Below are positions 15,196 through 23,576 of a DNA stretch of 64,000 nt, one piece after another. Position numbers and translations under genes: made by a program. The notes under the pieces were generated by a model that did no database searches, was not told where the DNA came from, and was given only the letters and a program-made list of their open reading frames with translations. Where the stretch lies: positions 1 to 64,000 of the forward strand of contig JAJYAT010000003.1 of NCBI GenBank assembly GCA_021779375.1, in the 5' to 3' direction. This DNA comes from a bacterium (lineage in GTDB: Bacteria; Patescibacteriota; Gracilibacteria; JAHISY01). Every line of letters starts with the position of its first letter. Within the stretch, counting starts at the first letter, position 1.

Positions 15196-17268
15196 TTATT
15201 TTTTTGATTCGAAAGGTAGAGTGAAGGTGAATTGTGAGCCGTGTTCGAGTTCGCTCTCGACCCAAATTTTTCCGCCGAGCTGCTCAACAATTTTCTTTAC
15301 GATTGGCAGGCCGAGACCGGTTCCGCCTTTTTGCTTTGGATTGCGAGATTGTCTGAACTCTTGAAAAATCATGCCAAAATCTCGCTTGGCTATGCCGATG
15401 CCAGTGTCTGAGACCACGAAGCGCAAAAATTCCGGCGTTTTGTCGAGGCTGACAGTGAGCGTAATGTGCCCCTTTTCATCTGTAAATTTAAATGCGTTCA
15501 TTAGTAAATTCATAAAAACGCGTTTTAGCTTTTCGCCATCGGTGATTATTTTTTGTGGTAGATTTTTGGCGCAGACCAATTTAATCTCGATTGATTTTTC
15601 AGCGCATTTTATTTCGAAATCTTCTACGGTTTCGCGGGCAATCTTCTGCCAGTCAGTTGGCTCAAGTTTAAACTCCATTAGGCCAGCCTCGAGTTTGCTG
15701 AAATCAAGAATCGAATTTACCAGCTCCAGCATGTTGCCAGTTGCGCTGTCGATTCTTCCTAAAAATTCTTTCTGTTTATCGTTTAATTTTCCGAATGATT
15801 CGGAGAGTAAAAAATCGTCATAACCTTTGATGATGGTGAGCGGGGTACGCAGATCGTGTGAAGTCATCGAAAAAAAGCGGTCTTTTTCAATATCAGCTTT
15901 TTGCAGTCTTTGATAGGAGCCTTGTAGTTGCTCAGTTTTCTCTTCGACTTTCGTGCGGAGGTCGGAATTGTAATTCAAAATTTTGAGTGAAAGCGAAATA
16001 TAGGTTGCGGCAGCGCGTAGAATTCGCAATTCGCCCTGAGTGTATTGGCTGTGGCGTGGTTTTTCGCCCAGAAAGAAAAAGCCGACGACCTGACCTTGCT
16101 CGCCATGAAGCGGTAAACAAAGCGTGCCCATTGCTAGGATTTTGTCGAAGTCGCCTTCTTTTTCTGGAAAAAATTCAGCGAGTAAAAGTTGTTCAGCCTT
16201 GGTCTCTTGGAAGTATTCGGTGAGCGGTGCGAGTACCGACTTGTTATTTTTTTCTAAAAGCACAATTGTGGCTGATTCCATTTTTAATCTTTTGATAAAA
16301 ATTTTGCGCACTGAATTTTTGAGCTCAGCGAGATTGGAATAAAAAAGCTTGCGCTCATAAAAATTATTTACGGCTCTATTAAAGTCATTGATGTGGGGGA
16401 TACCGATTAAGTGGTAAAAAGTTTGCGAGCTAAAAAATTTCGAAAGAGCAAGATAAGTTGTTAGTGAAATAATTGGAAAGAGCGCCAGAACGGGCAATTC
16501 CTCTTTGCGGAAAAAAACGACATAAGAAATTCCAAAACCAAGACTGGTTGAGACGACGAGAGCGAAGACCTTTTGGGCGATACCAAAGATACTTAATTGC
16601 AAATCAAGATGACGAAAACGCAAAATCGTATAGGCAAAGGCGCCAATCTGACCGGCAATCAAAACATTAAAATAAATCGGTACGGCGAGACCGTAGGCTG
16701 GCAAAAAATTCATTACGAGCGCGGCGAAGATTACGACTTCACCAAGGTAGATATATTTGATTTGTTGTTTTTTTAGGCCTGTGCTCTTTTTGTAAAAAAT
16801 ATTTAGCAGGAGAAAAGCACCCGCAAAATAGGCGAGCCAAATTGCAATCCAAACGTGATACAAAAATCCTGGTACGAGCCAAAGCGCGAAATCTGTATTT
16901 TTTGCGACCCCGGAGATAAAAAACTCCGTGCCGATGAGCGGAAGTAATAGGATCGAAATGGCATAACCCGCGCGAATCCAAAGCTTTTCCTTTTCAGTAA
17001 TACCGAGAATAGCGTTTACAAAATGGAAATTGGCAATCGCGAGGAAGAAAGCGCCGACGTGCAAGATTCGGAAAGAGAGTAGGGTAAGTTCGGAATTGTT
17101 TTCGACGATTGGCCAAAAGCTGCCAAATGCCCAAAAGGCGAGCGCAGAGCAAAAAACCGCAAAAGTTTGGTGAATTAAATCCTGTCTCTTGCGCCAGTAG
17201 ACTGCTGTGCCCGCGATTAGCGCGGTGCTGCCAATCAGGAGCGCCGAAACAAAGAGAAAGATATTCAT
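15196..17268 (-). CDS. Membrane histidine kinase with 7TM sensor (paralogue)
   Basis: Protein of 690 residues with the same plan as its neighbour: seven or so membrane helices (about 5-240), a GAF-like domain (about 300-440, with GFFFLGEKPRHSQYTQGELRILRA), a coiled coil, HisKA MTSHDLRTP (histidine near 468) and HATPase_c with NAFKFTD, DTGIGIAKRDFG and GTGLGLPIVKKIVEQ. It is the first gene of the kinase-kinase-receiver operon. Two kinases with one receiver suggest signal convergence or heterodimers. The ATG at 17266-17268 follows an A/T-rich leader without Shine-Dalgarno. Codon use matches its neighbours, so this looks like an old tandem duplication. Confidence 0.92.
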   Translation of the reverse strand: MNIFLFVSALLIGSTALIAGTAVYWRKRQDLIHQTFAVFCSALAFWAFGSFWPIVENNSELTLLSFRILHVGAFFLAIANFHFVNAILGITEKEKLWIRAGYAISILLLPLIGTEFFISGVAKNTDFALWLVPGFLYHVWIAIWLAYFAGAFLLLNIFYKKSTGLKKQQIKYIYLGEVVIFAALVMNFLPAYGLAVPIYFNVLIAGQIGAFAYTILRFRHLDLQLSIFGIAQKVFALVVSTSLGFGISYVVFFRKEELPVLALFPIISLTTYLALSKFFSSQTFYHLIGIPHINDFNRAVNNFYERKLFYSNLAELKNSVRKIFIKRLKMESATIVLLEKNNKSVLAPLTEYFQETKAEQLLLAEFFPEKEGDFDKILAMGTLCLPLHGEQGQVVGFFFLGEKPRHSQYTQGELRILRAAATYISLSLKILNYNSDLRTKVEEKTEQLQGSYQRLQKADIEKDRFFSMTSHDLRTPLTIIKGYDDFLLSESFGKLNDKQKEFLGRIDSATGNMLELVNSILDFSKLEAGLMEFKLEPTDWQKIARETVEDFEIKCAEKSIEIKLVCAKNLPQKIITDGEKLKRVFMNLLMNAFKFTDEKGHITLTVSLDKTPEFLRFVVSDTGIGIAKRDFGMIFQEFRQSRNPKQKGGTGLGLPIVKKIVEQLGGKIWVESELEHGSQFTFTLPFESKK

Positions 17269-17399
17269 TTTATTTTTGTTTTATTATCTGTTGATTTTAC
17301 CAGAAGATGGCTTCTTTTTCAAGTAAAGCCGCGAGCGTGAGTAAGTATTGGCGTCTAGGCTTCACAAAAATCGCAGGTCTCGCTAAACTCCTCTAAATT

Positions 17400-17405
17400 T
17401 AAAAT
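17400..17405 (+). promoter_or_regulatory. -10 box predicting a leaderless secDF mRNA
   Basis: TAAAAT ends 8 bases before the secD ATG at 17414. The 145-base gap upstream holds no other gene. Confidence 0.5.
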
Positions 17406-17413
17406 CTTTCGCA

Positions 17414-19780
17414 ATGTTTAAAAACAATTGGCTGAGAATGATTCTGATTCTCACCGTGGTTGGGCTGCTCGCATTGATCGATTTGCCGCCGGCGCAAAAA
17501 ACCTTTTTCACCAAAGTGCCGTTTGTCGGTGCGGAGCTCGCTGATTCGAAAGTCAATCTCGGACTCGATCTCCAGGGCGGTGCGCACTTGGATTACCGCG
17601 TCGTCACGACGGGTATTCCGATTGCCGATGTGCCGAAAATTGTCGCGGGCGTGAAGTCGGTGATTGAGCGTCGCGTGAACGGACTCGGAGTTTCCGAACC
17701 CAATATCTTCACTTCGCGCGTGGGTGATGAGGAGCACATCGTCGTCGAGCTCGCTGGTATCCGCGACATCGAGGCGGCGAAAGCCATTGTCGGCAAGACC
17801 ATTCAGCTAGAATTCAAAGAGCAAAACACCACTGTCGATCCGAACGTTGCGACTGAGATGAAAACCAAGGCTGAGGATTTCCTCGCGCGTGCGCTCGCTG
17901 ATCCAGCTAATTTCGACAAAATTTTCGACGATTTCAAAAACAACTCGACAATCACTCTTACCAAAGACGAACCCACAAAGGCTGCTGATGGAACTACTAC
18001 CGAGGGTTGGGAATGGGCGAAAGATTTGACGGATTCATTCAAGCCGGTTGCGGCGCTGACGCCCGGGGCAGTTTATCCCCAGCTAATTGAGCCGAATGGT
18101 GAGTATTACATGGATGCCGATGGTTCACTGAAACAAAGCCAGGGTTTTTATGTCGCTCAGCTACTCGCCAAAGAAGACAATGTGGAGCGCGTCGAGAAGA
18201 CAGCGGAAGAGCGTTCGGCAAGTCACGTCTTGATTTCATACGTGGGCGCGCAATCCGCAGCACAAACGACTACGCGCACAAAAGCTGAGGCTGAGGAGCT
18301 CGCGCAGCAAGTGCTCGCTCAGGCGACAGCGAAAGACGCTGATTTCGCAGCGTTGGCGAAAAAATATTCCGACGATCCGTCCGCTGCCAAGAATTCCGGC
18401 GAGTTGGGATTTTTCACTCCGGACAAAATGGTACCGGAATTTGCCAAGCCAGTTTTTGCCGCGACGCAATTTGGCGTGTTGCCGCAAGTGGTCGAATCAC
18501 CATTCGGTTTCCACATCATCAAATATGAGGACAAGAAAGATGCGACTTCGACGACGACGCAGGAAACGCGTGTGAAATTAGCACGTGCTTTTTTCTCGAC
18601 GAAACCAGATAGTTGGAAGCCGACCGGACTCACAGGTCAGCATTTCCGTCGCGCGGATGTCGGCAGCGATCCGACGAGTTTCCGCCCAATCGTAAACATT
18701 TACTTCACTCAATCCGCAGTCGCCTCGAAGAGCGTGAACTGGTGGGTACTCGTGTGGTATCTGCTCGCGATTGTTGGCGGCATCACACTTTTCTCTTCAC
18801 TCATCGGAATTTTCATGTCGGCGGGACGTACTCAAAATTTACGGCGCGATAAAATTATCGGCGTCGCGGCAGCACTTTTACTCGCGGCGGCGATTTACGG
18901 CATCGTCCAAAATTCCGCGACCAAAGAGGTCGCTGCTCCGGCAGACAAAGATGCGGCTGTCTCCGAAACTGATTCGGCGGGTGTCGATCTTTTCGCGGCG
19001 ATCACGAAACGTAACCTCGGCAAGCCGATTGCGATTTTCCTCGACGGTCTGCCAATCATCGACACCAATGGCGATGGCGTGATTAACTCCGCAGATCCGG
19101 CGTACGCGCCGACCGTCCAGTCCGAAATTTTAAATGGTCAGGCGGTGATTTCAGGACTTACGAGCTATGAAGAAGCGAATCAGCTCGCGCAAAATCTCAA
19201 CACCGGTGCAATTCCAGCTCCTGTGAAGTTGTCCGGTGAATATACCGTCGGCGCCTCGCTGGGTATCGAGGCGTTGCAAAAGTCGCTCATGGCGGGTGTG
19301 ATTGGGCTTATCGCTGTTTCGCTTTTCGTCATTCTTTTTTACCGCTTGCCCGGTGTCGTCGCTTCGCTTGCGCTCGTGATTTATGCTGTCATCCTCATTT
19401 TCGTTTTTCAAATGCTCGGTATTGTACTCACACTGGCCGGTGTAGCGGGCGTGATTCTCTCAATCGGTATGGCAGTCGACGCCAACATCCTCATCTTCGA
19501 ACGTATGAAGGAGGAAATGGCGCTCGGTAAAAGTCTCGCGCGGGCGCTCGAGGATGGTTTCGATCGTGCGTGGACTTCGATTCGCGACTCGAATGTCTCG
19601 AGTCTCATTACTTGCGTGATTCTGTGGGGCTTCGGTGATTCTGTGATCAAAGGCTTCGGACTCACGCTCGGTATCGGCATTCTTATTTCGATGTTCTCCG
19701 CGATTACCGTTTCGCGTAATTTCCTGCGCGTACTCGTCAGCTTCATCAAAAATCCAAGGATTTACGGCGCTAAAAAATAA
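17414..19780 (+). CDS. secD: SecD translocase subunit with inserted parvulin domain
   Basis: SecD of 788 residues, far longer than usual for small genomes (about 420-620). Standard parts: first membrane helix (about 9-25), LGLDLQGGAHLDYRV (about 49-63), VIERRVNGLGVSEP, then LFAAITKRNLGKPIAIFLDG (about 528-547) and the five-helix C-terminal bundle with SIGMAVDANILIFERMKEE. Three insertions interrupt the external P1 domain. First, about 220 residues after LEFKEQ, including a parvulin-type prolyl isomerase (about 266-374: SASHVLIS, FAALAKKYSDDPSAAKNSGELGFF, SPFGFHIIKYED). Second, two extra membrane helices (about 441-466 and 480-498) with a basic loop between. Third, an EF-hand-like loop DTNGDGVINSAD (about 551-562). 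SecD uses proton flow to pull exported proteins outward; the isomerase could fold them on exit. It is followed by secF 15 bases later. Confidence 0.95.
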   Translation: MFKNNWLRMILILTVVGLLALIDLPPAQKTFFTKVPFVGAELADSKVNLGLDLQGGAHLDYRVVTTGIPIADVPKIVAGVKSVIERRVNGLGVSEPNIFTSRVGDEEHIVVELAGIRDIEAAKAIVGKTIQLEFKEQNTTVDPNVATEMKTKAEDFLARALADPANFDKIFDDFKNNSTITLTKDEPTKAADGTTTEGWEWAKDLTDSFKPVAALTPGAVYPQLIEPNGEYYMDADGSLKQSQGFYVAQLLAKEDNVERVEKTAEERSASHVLISYVGAQSAAQTTTRTKAEAEELAQQVLAQATAKDADFAALAKKYSDDPSAAKNSGELGFFTPDKMVPEFAKPVFAATQFGVLPQVVESPFGFHIIKYEDKKDATSTTTQETRVKLARAFFSTKPDSWKPTGLTGQHFRRADVGSDPTSFRPIVNIYFTQSAVASKSVNWWVLVWYLLAIVGGITLFSSLIGIFMSAGRTQNLRRDKIIGVAAALLLAAAIYGIVQNSATKEVAAPADKDAAVSETDSAGVDLFAAITKRNLGKPIAIFLDGLPIIDTNGDGVINSADPAYAPTVQSEILNGQAVISGLTSYEEANQLAQNLNTGAIPAPVKLSGEYTVGASLGIEALQKSLMAGVIGLIAVSLFVILFYRLPGVVASLALVIYAVILIFVFQMLGIVLTLAGVAGVILSIGMAVDANILIFERMKEEMALGKSLARALEDGFDRAWTSIRDSNVSSLITCVILWGFGDSVIKGFGLTLGIGILISMFSAITVSRNFLRVLVSFIKNPRIYGAKK

Positions 19781-19795
19781 TTTAATTTCACTAAA

Positions 19796-20842
19796 ATGAT
19801 TGCTTTCATTCGTCGTTCCAAAATTTGGTTTACGATCTCCGGCGTTGCGTTCGTGCTTTCAATCGTCGCGTTTATCATTTTTGGTTTCAACTTCGGCATC
19901 GATTTCACGGGCGGCAGCTCGCTCGAATTAAAATTCGAACAAACCGTCGACGTTCAGCAAGTCACCGCAGCGCTAAATGCTTCGCAACTCAAGCTCGGCG
20001 AATCAGTGGTCACACCAGCCGATTCCGGTTCCTTTCTAGTGCGCGTGCGTTACCTCGAGGAAAATGAGCGCACTCAGTTGGAAAGCGAGCTCGGCAAAAG
20101 CTTGGGTAGTTTCGAGACACTGAGCTTCACGACGACGGGTGCGACCCTCGGTCAGAGCATGCGCGAACGGGCGGTGCGCGCGATTGTCTACGCTTCGATT
20201 GCGATTGTGCTTTATCTCGCAGCTGTTTTCCGCAATACGCGCCGGGATTCACTTACGAAATACATTACAGTCGGCTCGACGATTGCGCTTGCGACGATTG
20301 TCGCCGAGACGATGGTCGAGGATGATTTGACGCGCTGGATTGTCTTTCTCGGGATTCTAGCGATTTTCGCCATTTTTCTAGTTTTGGAAATTCGCAAGAA
20401 ATCTCTGAGTTTGAAATACGGCGTGTGCGCAGTCATCGCGCTCATTCACGATATCGTGATTACGCTCGGCGTACTCTCGGTGCTCGGCCATTTCATGGGC
20501 GTCGAAATCAATTCACTCATCATCACGGCGCTGCTCACGATCCTCGGCTTCTCTGTCCATGACACGATCGTGGTTTTCGATCGCTTGCGCGAAAATCGCA
20601 AATTTCAAACGGCGCACGAAACACTTGCCACTGTCGCTGACAAATCCCTAAATCAAACGCTCGCGCGCTCGATCAATACTTCGCTCTCGACGCTCATCGT
20701 ACTTACGATTCTTTTCTTCATGGGCGCGGACTCGATCAAGTGGTTTGTCTTCACGCTAATCTGTGGCATCTTCGTCGGGACTTACTCTTCGATTTTCAAC
20801 GCGACACCGTTGCTCGTCTATTGGGAAAGCCGGAAGAATTAG
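19796..20842 (+). CDS. secF: SecF translocase subunit with an extra membrane hairpin
   Basis: Partner of SecD in the proton-driven export complex, 348 residues. The family motifs are present: FNFGIDFTGGSSLELKF (about 29-45), TTGATLGQSMRERA after the small external domain, ALIHDIVITLG and GFSVHDTIVVFDRLRENR in the channel helices. Between membrane helix 2 (ending AAVFRN near 144) and helix 3 (starting near SLKYG, about 203) are roughly 58 extra residues with two added hydrophobic segments joined by the acidic turn MVEDDLTRW. An even number of helices keeps the topology of the rest. SecD next door also carries an added hairpin, so the two may pair. Terminator follows. Confidence 0.94.
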   Translation: MIAFIRRSKIWFTISGVAFVLSIVAFIIFGFNFGIDFTGGSSLELKFEQTVDVQQVTAALNASQLKLGESVVTPADSGSFLVRVRYLEENERTQLESELGKSLGSFETLSFTTTGATLGQSMRERAVRAIVYASIAIVLYLAAVFRNTRRDSLTKYITVGSTIALATIVAETMVEDDLTRWIVFLGILAIFAIFLVLEIRKKSLSLKYGVCAVIALIHDIVITLGVLSVLGHFMGVEINSLIITALLTILGFSVHDTIVVFDRLRENRKFQTAHETLATVADKSLNQTLARSINTSLSTLIVLTILFFMGADSIKWFVFTLICGIFVGTYSSIFNATPLLVYWESRKN

Positions 20843-20871
20843 TTTTCAATTGTTGAATAGTTCAATGGGGA

Positions 20872-20907
20872 AATAATCCAATGATTAAATTTCTTTGGAT
20901 TATTTTT
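20872..20907 (+). terminator. Terminator of secDF
   Basis: AATAATCCAA and TTTGGATTATT pair across a 12-base loop, followed by a short T-run (TTTTTC). It lies 30 bases after the secF stop. Confidence 0.7.
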
Positions 20908-20972
20908 CGGGCTTGGAATTCGCTTCGTCGGTGAAGTTACAGTGCCGCTGTTGTAGAAGAATAAAACACAGC

Positions 20973-21002
20973 GTTAACCCCCGAGATATCTCGGGGGTTA
21001 AC
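20973..21002. repeat. Perfect 30-base palindrome
   Basis: Two 15-base arms (first arm GTTAACCCCCGAGAT) are exact reverse complements with no loop. It sits in the otherwise gene-free stretch between secF and the tRNA-Phe locus. It contains the TTAACCCCC word that also precedes several start codons. There is no T-run, so it is not a standard terminator; it may be a dispersed palindrome or a two-way barrier. Confidence 0.8.
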
Positions 21003-21072
21003 TCAGAAGGATGATCTTGCCAATTTTGACAGCTAATCTTTCGTTCGGCGAAAAACGCGCCGATAATTTTCG

Positions 21073-21168
21073 TGGTGGCCGGGGGCGGACCTGCCTGCCG
21101 GCAGGCAGGTTTGAACCACCGACGCAAGGATTTTCAATCCTTCGTCCGCCTCGGCGGACTACCCGAAC
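21073..21168 (-). pseudogene. Broken tRNA-Phe copy with palindromes replacing the D-arm and splitting the T-loop
   Basis: On the minus strand this copies the tRNA-Phe 20 bases away: same anticodon arm (GAA), variable region, T-stem, 3' acceptor strand and CCA. Two changes break it. The D-arm is replaced by GTCCGCCGAGGCGGAC (21144-21159 on the plus strand reads GTCCGCCTCGGCGGAC). In addition, the 20-base palindrome CCTGCCTGCCGGCAGGCAGG (21090-21109) is inserted cleanly into the T-loop with no base lost or duplicated. The 5' acceptor strand reads GTTCGGG and has at least one mismatch to the 3' strand. It cannot fold as a normal tRNA. Confidence 0.9.
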
Positions 21169-21179
21169 ATATTTTCTAG

Positions 21180-21254
21180 TGGTGGCCGGGGGCGGATTTG
21201 AACCACCGACGCAAGGATTTTCAATCCTTCGCTCTACCCCTGAGCTACCCGGCC
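21180..21254 (-). tRNA. tRNA-Phe (GAA)
   Basis: A complete cloverleaf: acceptor GGCCGGG/CCCGGCC, D-arm GCTC-AGGGGTA-GAGC, anticodon stem AAGGA with loop TTGAAAA (anticodon GAA), T-arm GGTGG-TTCAAAT-CCGCC, and an encoded CCA. It lies downstream of pnp on the same strand and is followed by a broken copy of itself. Confidence 0.96.
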
Positions 21255-21298
21255 ACAAAAGCGAGGCGGATTTTAACCCGCCCCGCGTATTTTGAAAA

Positions 21299-23470
21299 TT
21301 AAAATCTACGAGGTGGTCGTCCACCATTCCCGGTTGGTCGCGGCGGTCGTGGTGCGCGTTGCATTTCGACGCCGTCAATAATTCTCGTCAGATTGATGCG
21401 ACCCATCGCATCGACCTCGACGACTTTCACACGAATAGCATCGCCGACTTTGACCGCGTCTTCGACTTTGTCGATACGATTCGGCGCGAGGGCGGAGATG
21501 TGCACCATGCCGTCTTTGCCTGGGAGGAATTCGACGAAGGCGCCGAAGTCCATGATGCGGACGACTTTGCCATCGAATTCGTCACCAACTTTCGGTTCGT
21601 AAACAATTTGCTCAATCCATTTTTTCGCCTTCTCGCCAGCCTCACCATTTGGCGCGGTGATCGTGACGATGCCGTCATCGTCGACGTCGATTTCGACGCC
21701 GCACTCTTTCGTAATTTTTTGAATCGTTTCGCCGCCTTTGCCGATGACTGTGCGAATTTTTTCCGGATCAATTTTGATTGACTCGATGAGCGGCGCGTAT
21801 TTATTCAGCTCTTTCCTCGGTTCGGCGATAGCGGCGACGATTGCGGCGCGAATCGTGTCGCAAGCGACAGTCGAGCGCGTCAACGCTTCTTTCAAAATTT
21901 CAGTCGAGACACCTTTCACTTTGATATCCATTTGCAAAGCCGTGATGCCTTTCTCCGTGCGTGCGACTTTGAAATCCATGTCTCCAGCGAAATCTTCGTA
22001 ACCCTGAATGTCGGTCAAAATTTTGTGCGTCGTGAATTTACCCTCGGCATTTTTGTCCGTCACCATGCCCATCGCGATGGCGGCGACTGGTCTTGTGATT
22101 GGCACACCGGCATCCATGAGCGCGAGTGTCGAGCCACAGACCGAGCCCATCGAGCTCGAGCCATTGCAGCTCAGAGTCTCGGAAACGACGCGGAGTGTGT
22201 AAGGGAAAACTTCGCGGGCGGGGAGCACTGGCAGGAGCGCGCGTTCGGCGAGATCACCGTGACCAATTTCGCGGCGACCCGGACCGAAACGACGACTCGT
22301 CTCGCCGACGGAGAACGACGGGAAATTGTATTCGTGCATGTAAAAACGATGGTAGTCCTTGTCCATCGTGTCGACGATCATCGCCTTGCCTGGTCCACCG
22401 AGTGTCGCGATGGTGAGGATTTGCGTTTCACCGCGATTGAAAAGTCCGGTGCCGTGAGTGCGTGGCAGTACGCCGACCTCCGCGCTGAGCGGTCGCACCT
22501 CGTCCAATTTGCGTGAGTCGATGCGCAGATCTTTTTCGAGAATATTTTTGCGCATATTTTTCTCGAAGTGCGAATTCAAAATTTCCTTCAGTTCGCTTTC
22601 CGAGAATTTCGCCTCGGTGATTTCTGCGGCGTACTTCGTGAGTAATTTGTCTTCGAGCGCGTGAATCGCGCTTTTGATTTCCGCTTTTTTCGTGCCGGCG
22701 ATCGTGTCGAGGTCGGCGGCAGTAATCGTTTCCGCGACGGCTTTTTCTGCCTCCGTATTTTTCGCTGCGACGGACAATTCAATCAGCGCCGGATTCACTT
22801 TCTTTTTCAGTTCGATTTGCAGCTCACAGATTTTTTTGATTTCGCTGTGGGCAAGTTCGAGCGCCGCAAGCATTTTTTCATCCGAGATTTCTTTCGAGCC
22901 GGCTTCGACCATCGTGATCGCGTCGAGCGTGCCAGCGACGGTCAGGATGAGGTCGCCAGTTTCTTCTTCCGCATAAGTCGGATTCACGATCAATTTGTCA
23001 TCTTTCAAACCGATGCGGACTGCGCCGATTGGTCCGGCGAATGGTGCGCCTGAGACCATCAGGGCTGCACTCGCGGCATTCATCGCGGTGACGGCTGGGT
23101 CGACTTCGAGATCGATCGAGAGTACGGTCGCGATGATTTGAACTTCATTTGTCGTGCCTTTCGGAAAAAGCGGACGAATCGGGCGATCAATCATGCGGCT
23201 GCGCAAAACAGCGGCGTCGCTTGGACGACCTTCGCGCTTGATGAAACGCGAGCCTTTGATTTTGCCCGAGGCGTAATACTTTTCTTCGTAGTCACAGGAC
23301 AACGGAAAAAAATCTGCGCCGGGGCGACCGGCGGCGACGACGACTGTCGCGAGGACGACTGTGTCACCGAGCGAAACGACTGCCGAACCGGTGGCTTGTT
23401 TCGCGAGTTTGCCCGTCTCGATGACGAGCGGGCGGGAAGCGACTGCTCCCGCGACTTTCTGGGGTTCCAT
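21299..23470 (-). CDS. pnp: Polyribonucleotide nucleotidyltransferase (PNPase)
   Basis: 3'-to-5' phosphorolytic RNase of the RNA degradosome, 723 residues from the ATG at 23468-23470. Two RNase PH domains flank an all-helical linker. RPLFPKGTTNEVQ and FSVGETSRRFGPGRREIGHGDLAERALLPVLP (described by its residues, about 380-411) carry phosphate/RNA-binding residues, and DIQGYEDFAGDMDFKVA lies in the second active domain. The KH domain has the GKGGETIQ loop and the S1 domain ends near residue 700. A longer frame upstream is rejected because it translates a REP-like hairpin (EIPAFAGTS); the chosen ATG is preceded by TTAACCCCCTCCACA. The leader of about 100 bases contains a strong stem, which could be a target for autoregulation as known for Escherichia coli pnp (inference). 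Confidence 0.95.
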   Translation of the reverse strand: MEPQKVAGAVASRPLVIETGKLAKQATGSAVVSLGDTVVLATVVVAAGRPGADFFPLSCDYEEKYYASGKIKGSRFIKREGRPSDAAVLRSRMIDRPIRPLFPKGTTNEVQIIATVLSIDLEVDPAVTAMNAASAALMVSGAPFAGPIGAVRIGLKDDKLIVNPTYAEEETGDLILTVAGTLDAITMVEAGSKEISDEKMLAALELAHSEIKKICELQIELKKKVNPALIELSVAAKNTEAEKAVAETITAADLDTIAGTKKAEIKSAIHALEDKLLTKYAAEITEAKFSESELKEILNSHFEKNMRKNILEKDLRIDSRKLDEVRPLSAEVGVLPRTHGTGLFNRGETQILTIATLGGPGKAMIVDTMDKDYHRFYMHEYNFPSFSVGETSRRFGPGRREIGHGDLAERALLPVLPAREVFPYTLRVVSETLSCNGSSSMGSVCGSTLALMDAGVPITRPVAAIAMGMVTDKNAEGKFTTHKILTDIQGYEDFAGDMDFKVARTEKGITALQMDIKVKGVSTEILKEALTRSTVACDTIRAAIVAAIAEPRKELNKYAPLIESIKIDPEKIRTVIGKGGETIQKITKECGVEIDVDDDGIVTITAPNGEAGEKAKKWIEQIVYEPKVGDEFDGKVVRIMDFGAFVEFLPGKDGMVHISALAPNRIDKVEDAVKVGDAIRVKVVEVDAMGRINLTRIIDGVEMQRAPRPPRPTGNGGRPPRRF

Positions 23471-23491
23471 TGTGGAGGGGGTTAAGCTTGT

Positions 23492-23507
23492 CCCCGCGAA
23501 AGCGGGG
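23492..23507 (-). promoter_or_regulatory. REP-like hairpin in the pnp leader
   Basis: CCCCGC-GAAA-GCGGGG forms a very stable GNRA-type stem-loop about 22 bases before the pnp start codon and inside its predicted mRNA leader. It resembles the REP element at 2751. Confidence 0.6.
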
Positions 23508-23576
23508 ATCTCCTCCGGAACCGAAAGCGAGTGGCGAATGAATCGCGGCTCGAATTTCGACTTCGGAGTCGCGAGC

